NCBI GenBank assembly: GCA_023416965.1
Contig: JAEZGJ010000002.1
Span: 1-7,256 of the forward strand
Origin: Pseudomonadota bacterium
GTDB lineage: Bacteria > Pseudomonadota > Alphaproteobacteria > Rhizobiales > Phreatobacteraceae
Direction of reading: 5' to 3'
DNA length: 7,256 bases
In this document: positions 5,063 to 7,256 of the stretch, piece after piece
How positions within the stretch are numbered: position 1 is the first letter of the stretch
How the letters are laid out: each line of letters starts with the position of its first letter
Notes under the pieces: generated by a model
What the model was told of the DNA's origin: nothing
The model's input: only the letters and a program-made list of their open reading frames with translations
The model's database searches: none
Position numbers and translations under genes: made by a program

Positions 5063-6888
5063 TGTCCGTCTGCCCCACCGGCGTCGCGACGCCACCACGT
5101 CTCAACGAGATAGCCGAAAACGGATGATTCGGCAGGCATGCCGATATGATTCCAACGGGCGATCCACTGGGACGGCTGGTGGAACAGCGGCACCCAGTAG
5201 AAGCCGGAGGTGACGACCCGGTCGAGGGCCCGGGCGGCGGTGACGAGGTCCTCGCGCCGGCGTGCCTCGACGATGGCCTCCACCAGCCGGTCGACGGCGG
5301 GATCGGCGATGCCCGGCAGGTTGCGGCTTCCCGGCAGACGACCGGCGGCGACGCCCCAGTAGAAGGCCTGTTCGTTGCCGGGGGAGAGCGAGGTGTTCCA
5401 CCAGCGGTAGTCGACCATGTCGAAGTCGTAGTCGCGCAGCCGCCGGTCATATTGCACGGCGTCGACATTGCGAACGGCCATGCGGATGCCGGCGCGCTGG
5501 AGGAAGCGCTGGTAGGTGAGGGCGAGGCGCTCCTGGTCGCGGGTGGCGACGAGGAATTCGAAGGTGAAGGGCCTGCCGGTCGCGGCGTGGCGCATGGCGC
5601 CGTTCTCCAGCTGCCAGCCGGCGGCGGCGAAGAGGGCGATGGCTTGGCGCAGCCTGTTGCGGTCGCTGCCCGAGCCGTCGGAGACCGGCACCTGGTAGGT
5701 GCCGTCGAGGCTATCCTCCCGCACCCGGGCGCCGGCCGCGGCGAGGAGCCGGCGCTCGTCCTCCGCTGCCGGCCGGCCGCGGGCGGAGAGTTCCGAGCCC
5801 TCGAACAGCGACTGCGTGCGCTCGAAGCCCCCGGCATAGAGGGCGCGGTTGGTCCATTCGAAATCGAAAAGGAGGCCGAGCGCCTCGCGCACACGCACGT
5901 CCTGGAACGGCTCCCTCCGCGTGTTCATGGTCAGTCCCCGGATGCCCTTCGGGGTGCCGGGCCGCAGTGTCGCGCGCACGATCCTGCCCTCGCGCATGGC
6001 GGGGAAATCATAGCCGGACGCCCAGCGTCCGGGATCGGTCTCGACCCGGCTGTCGACCAGGCCTTTCTTGAAGGCCTCGAACAGCGTGTTGCCGTCACGG
6101 TAGAAGTCGAAGCGGATCTCGTCGAAATTGAACAGGCCGCGGTTGATGGGAAGGTCGCGCCCCCACCAGTTCGGGTCGCGCCTGAGGCTGAGGCTCTCGC
6201 CGGCCCGCACCTCGCCGATGACATAGGGTCCGGAGCCGACGGGCGGCTCCAGCGTCGTCTCCTCGAACGTGGCGGGATCGGTGGCGTGTGCCGGGAGGAT
6301 CGGCATGAGGCCGAGGATCAGCGGCAATTCCCGGTCGTTGGCCCCGGTGAGGTCGAAGCGGATCGTCCGCTCGTCGAGGAGGTCGACGCTCTTCACCTTG
6401 GCGTAGTAGCTGCGGTGGTTCGGCCGGCCGCGCTCCTTCAGGAGTTCGAAGGAGAAGCGCACGTCGGCGGCGGTCACCGGCCGGCCGTCGGAGAAGCGGG
6501 CGCGCGGATCGACGTGGAAGATGATCCAGGTACGGTCATCGGGCAGTTCGAGCCCCGCCGCGATCTGCGGATAGAGGGTGAAGGGCTCGTCGTAGGAGCG
6601 CGCCAGCAGCGTCTCCCAAAGGTACTGGCGCGCGCCGGGCACCGGCAGCCCCCGGACGACGAAGGGGTTCAGCGTGTCGAATGTGCCCTGCACGCCGAGG
6701 ACGATGCGCCCGCCCTTCGGGGCGTCGGGATTGACGTAGCGACGGTGGGCGAGATCGGGCGGGCTCGCCGGCTCGCCGTGCATGGCGAGGGCGTGGCGCA
6801 GCGGCGCGCGCGGCACGTCGGCCTCGGCCGTTCCGAGGCAGGCCAGCAGGAGGGTGGCGAGGAGGAGGGACAGGTTGCGATGCAGCAT
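5059..6888 (-). CDS. Extracellular solute-binding protein family 5, YejA-like (peptide ABC transporter)
   Basis: This 609-residue periplasmic substrate-binding protein belongs to the SBP_bac_5 family. The closest recognisable branch is YejA, the binding component of the YejABEF peptide/microcin C importer. Residues 1-23 form a signal peptide (MLHRN, a leucine-rich core, then TAEA before Asp24). Cys17 in LLLAC might alternatively act as an imperfect lipobox. YejA hallmarks are HALAMHGEP (32-40), YVNPDAPKGG (51-60), GTFDTLNPFVVRG (68-80), FSDGRPVTAADVRFSFELL (132-150), VGSGPYVIGEV (217-227), the WGRDLPINRGLFNFDEIRFD region (242-261) with FYRDGNTLFEAFKKG (262-276), and MNTRREPFQDVRVREAL (321-337). 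The C-terminal lobe ends in SGFYWVPLFHQP and the W-N-H segment near 579-581. The ATG at 6888 has only a weak GGA 5 nt upstream. No permease or ATPase genes are adjacent. It overlaps the ligase-like gene by 4 bp. The specific ligand is unknown. Confidence 0.92.
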   Translation of the reverse strand: MLHRNLSLLLATLLLACLGTAEADVPRAPLRHALAMHGEPASPPDLAHRRYVNPDAPKGGRIVLGVQGTFDTLNPFVVRGLPVPGARQYLWETLLARSYDEPFTLYPQIAAGLELPDDRTWIIFHVDPRARFSDGRPVTAADVRFSFELLKERGRPNHRSYYAKVKSVDLLDERTIRFDLTGANDRELPLILGLMPILPAHATDPATFEETTLEPPVGSGPYVIGEVRAGESLSLRRDPNWWGRDLPINRGLFNFDEIRFDFYRDGNTLFEAFKKGLVDSRVETDPGRWASGYDFPAMREGRIVRATLRPGTPKGIRGLTMNTRREPFQDVRVREALGLLFDFEWTNRALYAGGFERTQSLFEGSELSARGRPAAEDERRLLAAAGARVREDSLDGTYQVPVSDGSGSDRNRLRQAIALFAAAGWQLENGAMRHAATGRPFTFEFLVATRDQERLALTYQRFLQRAGIRMAVRNVDAVQYDRRLRDYDFDMVDYRWWNTSLSPGNEQAFYWGVAAGRLPGSRNLPGIADPAVDRLVEAIVEARRREDLVTAARALDRVVTSGFYWVPLFHQPSQWIARWNHIGMPAESSVFGYLVETWWRRDAGGADGQ

Positions 6889-6997
6889 GGAATCCGGTGG
6901 GTTGAGCCGGCTCGATCCCTAGCATGAGGCAAGGTGATTCCGGCTTTTCAACGGGACGGCGAGCCGCTATTGAGCGCGACGAGGGACAGCGCCACCG

Positions 6998-7020
6998 TGT
7001 CGCCACGTTCGGCAGCGACA
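6998..7020. repeat. Inverted repeat TGTCGC-N11-GCGACA, operator-like
   Basis: TGTCGC at 6998-7003 is exactly inverted as GCGACA at 7015-7020, with an 11-nt spacer. The 17-bp centre-to-centre spacing (about 1.6 turns) is compatible with a dimeric regulator site. An internal GCC-N6-GGC (7002-7004/7011-7013) could alternatively make a small nested stem in RNA. It lies about 84 nt upstream of the plus-strand ATG. In such GC-rich DNA it may be chance. Confidence 0.3.
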
Positions 7021-7090
7021 TAGCGCGTCCGAATCCGACCCATTAAGGTCCGGCCCGCCAAGGCTCCCTGCCTGCGCTTCGGACACGATC

Positions 7091-7097
7091 GAAAGGA
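7091..7097 (+). promoter_or_regulatory. Ribosome binding site of the IalB-like gene
   Basis: GAAAGGA lies 6 nt before the ATG at 7104. It is one of the better Shine-Dalgarno matches in the window and decides the start of a gene whose remaining sequence is outside the window. Confidence 0.75.
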
Positions 7098-7103
7098 CCT
7101 TTC

Positions 7104-7256
7104 ATGTCGTTCTCCGCCAAAGCCGCGGCTCGCGTCGGAGCAGGCCTCGCTCTCGCGCTGGTGCCCGCCATCGCCCTGGCGCAGGCCCAGCAGCAGCAGC
7201 GCCCGGCGCAGCGTCCGGCCCAGCCGGCTCCCGCGCAGGCTGCCCCGGCCCAGCCC
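7104..7256 (+). CDS. Secreted protein N-terminus, probably invasion-associated locus B (IalB) family (3' truncated)
   Basis: The frame runs from ATG 7104 to the window end with no stop, giving 51 residues. Residues 1-26 form a textbook Sec signal peptide: basic start MSFSAKAAARVG, hydrophobic core AGLALALVPAIA, and cleavage at ALA before Gln27. The mature part begins as a Gln/Pro/Ala-rich low-complexity stretch (QAQQQQRPAQRPAQPAPAQ). That pattern, a signal peptide followed by a Q/P/A linker, is typical of rhizobial IalB-family proteins, periplasmic or surface proteins whose conserved cysteine-containing domain follows the linker. The diagnostic domain is not visible, so the family call is inference; any other secreted protein with such a linker is possible. 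It is transcribed divergently from the YejA-like gene. Confidence 0.55.
   Translation, partial: MSFSAKAAARVGAGLALALVPAIALAQAQQQQRPAQRPAQPAPAQAAPAQP

Larger units (their letters stand above)
6889..7103. promoter_or_regulatory. Divergent intergenic region between the YejA-like gene and the IalB-like gene
   Basis: These 215 bases must carry the promoters for the minus-strand YejA-like gene and the plus-strand secreted protein. For the minus-strand gene, TTGAAA (about 6946-6951) followed after about 19 nt by CATGCT is a weak candidate pair. For the plus-strand gene, CATTAA (7041-7046) might be a -10, but no convincing -35 is seen. The region contains a 10-bp palindrome GAGCCGGCTC (6904-6913) and the inverted repeat TGTCGC-N11-GCGACA (6998-7020). 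I see no supported small gene here. Confidence 0.4.

Noticed and set aside
3489..5894. An 801-codon open frame on the minus strand spanning two genes in another frame
   Set aside because: Its translation is Arg/Pro/Ser-rich with no recognisable domain, and it overlaps the well-supported solute-binding and ligase-like genes. Long shadow frames are expected at this GC content.
5146..6927. A 593-codon plus-strand frame lying opposite the YejA-like gene
   Set aside because: It mirrors the codon bias of the real gene, has a Gly/Glu/Val-rich composition without motifs, and has no ribosome binding site. The opposite strand has clear family signatures.
6536..7021. Minus-strand frame beginning in the divergent intergenic region (161 codons)
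   Set aside because: Its last two thirds are a shadow of the YejA-like gene in another frame. No ribosome binding site or domain supports the part in the gap.

Overview
The window looks like a chromosomal stretch of a high-GC alphaproteobacterium, most likely of the order Hyphomicrobiales (Rhizobiales). The grounds are strong GC bias, the alphaproteobacterial SOS operator type (GTTC-N7-GTTC), the moaC-moeA-lexA gene order with a probable convergent comEC, and a probable IalB-type secreted protein. No mobile element, CRISPR array, tRNA or rRNA gene was seen.

Layout: (1) bases 2-148 (+) hold the 3' end of a gene that is probably comEC, ending 6 nt from the convergent lexA stop. (2) Bases 155-6888 hold six minus-strand genes in transcription order: a YejA-like periplasmic solute-binding protein (5059-6888), a degenerate AMP-ligase/acyl-CoA-synthetase-like protein (3407-5062, 4-bp overlap with the previous gene), a DsbA/FrnE-type thioredoxin-fold oxidoreductase (2711-3379), moaC (2162-2647), moeA (956-2158) and lexA (155-847). 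(3) Bases 6889-7103 are a divergent intergenic region. (4) Bases 7104-7256 (+) are the start of a secreted Q/P/A-rich protein, probably of the IalB (invasion-associated locus B) family, cut by the window end.

How the genes work together: moaC and moeA are separated by 3 nt and both serve molybdenum cofactor synthesis. The solute-binding protein and the ligase-like gene are translationally coupled, which suggests a joint but unknown role. lexA has its own promoter region behind moeA, with two perfect SOS boxes placed symmetrically in inverted orientation, so it is almost certainly autoregulated and independent of the genes upstream.

Most of the window is ordinary core genome. The items most worth a second look are the symmetric double SOS operator, the ligase-like protein whose ATP-binding signature and catalytic lysines appear to be lost, its coupling to an apparently permease-less YejA-like protein, and a perfect hairpin that overlaps the ribosome binding site of the DsbA-like gene. 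No convincing wholly new system was found.
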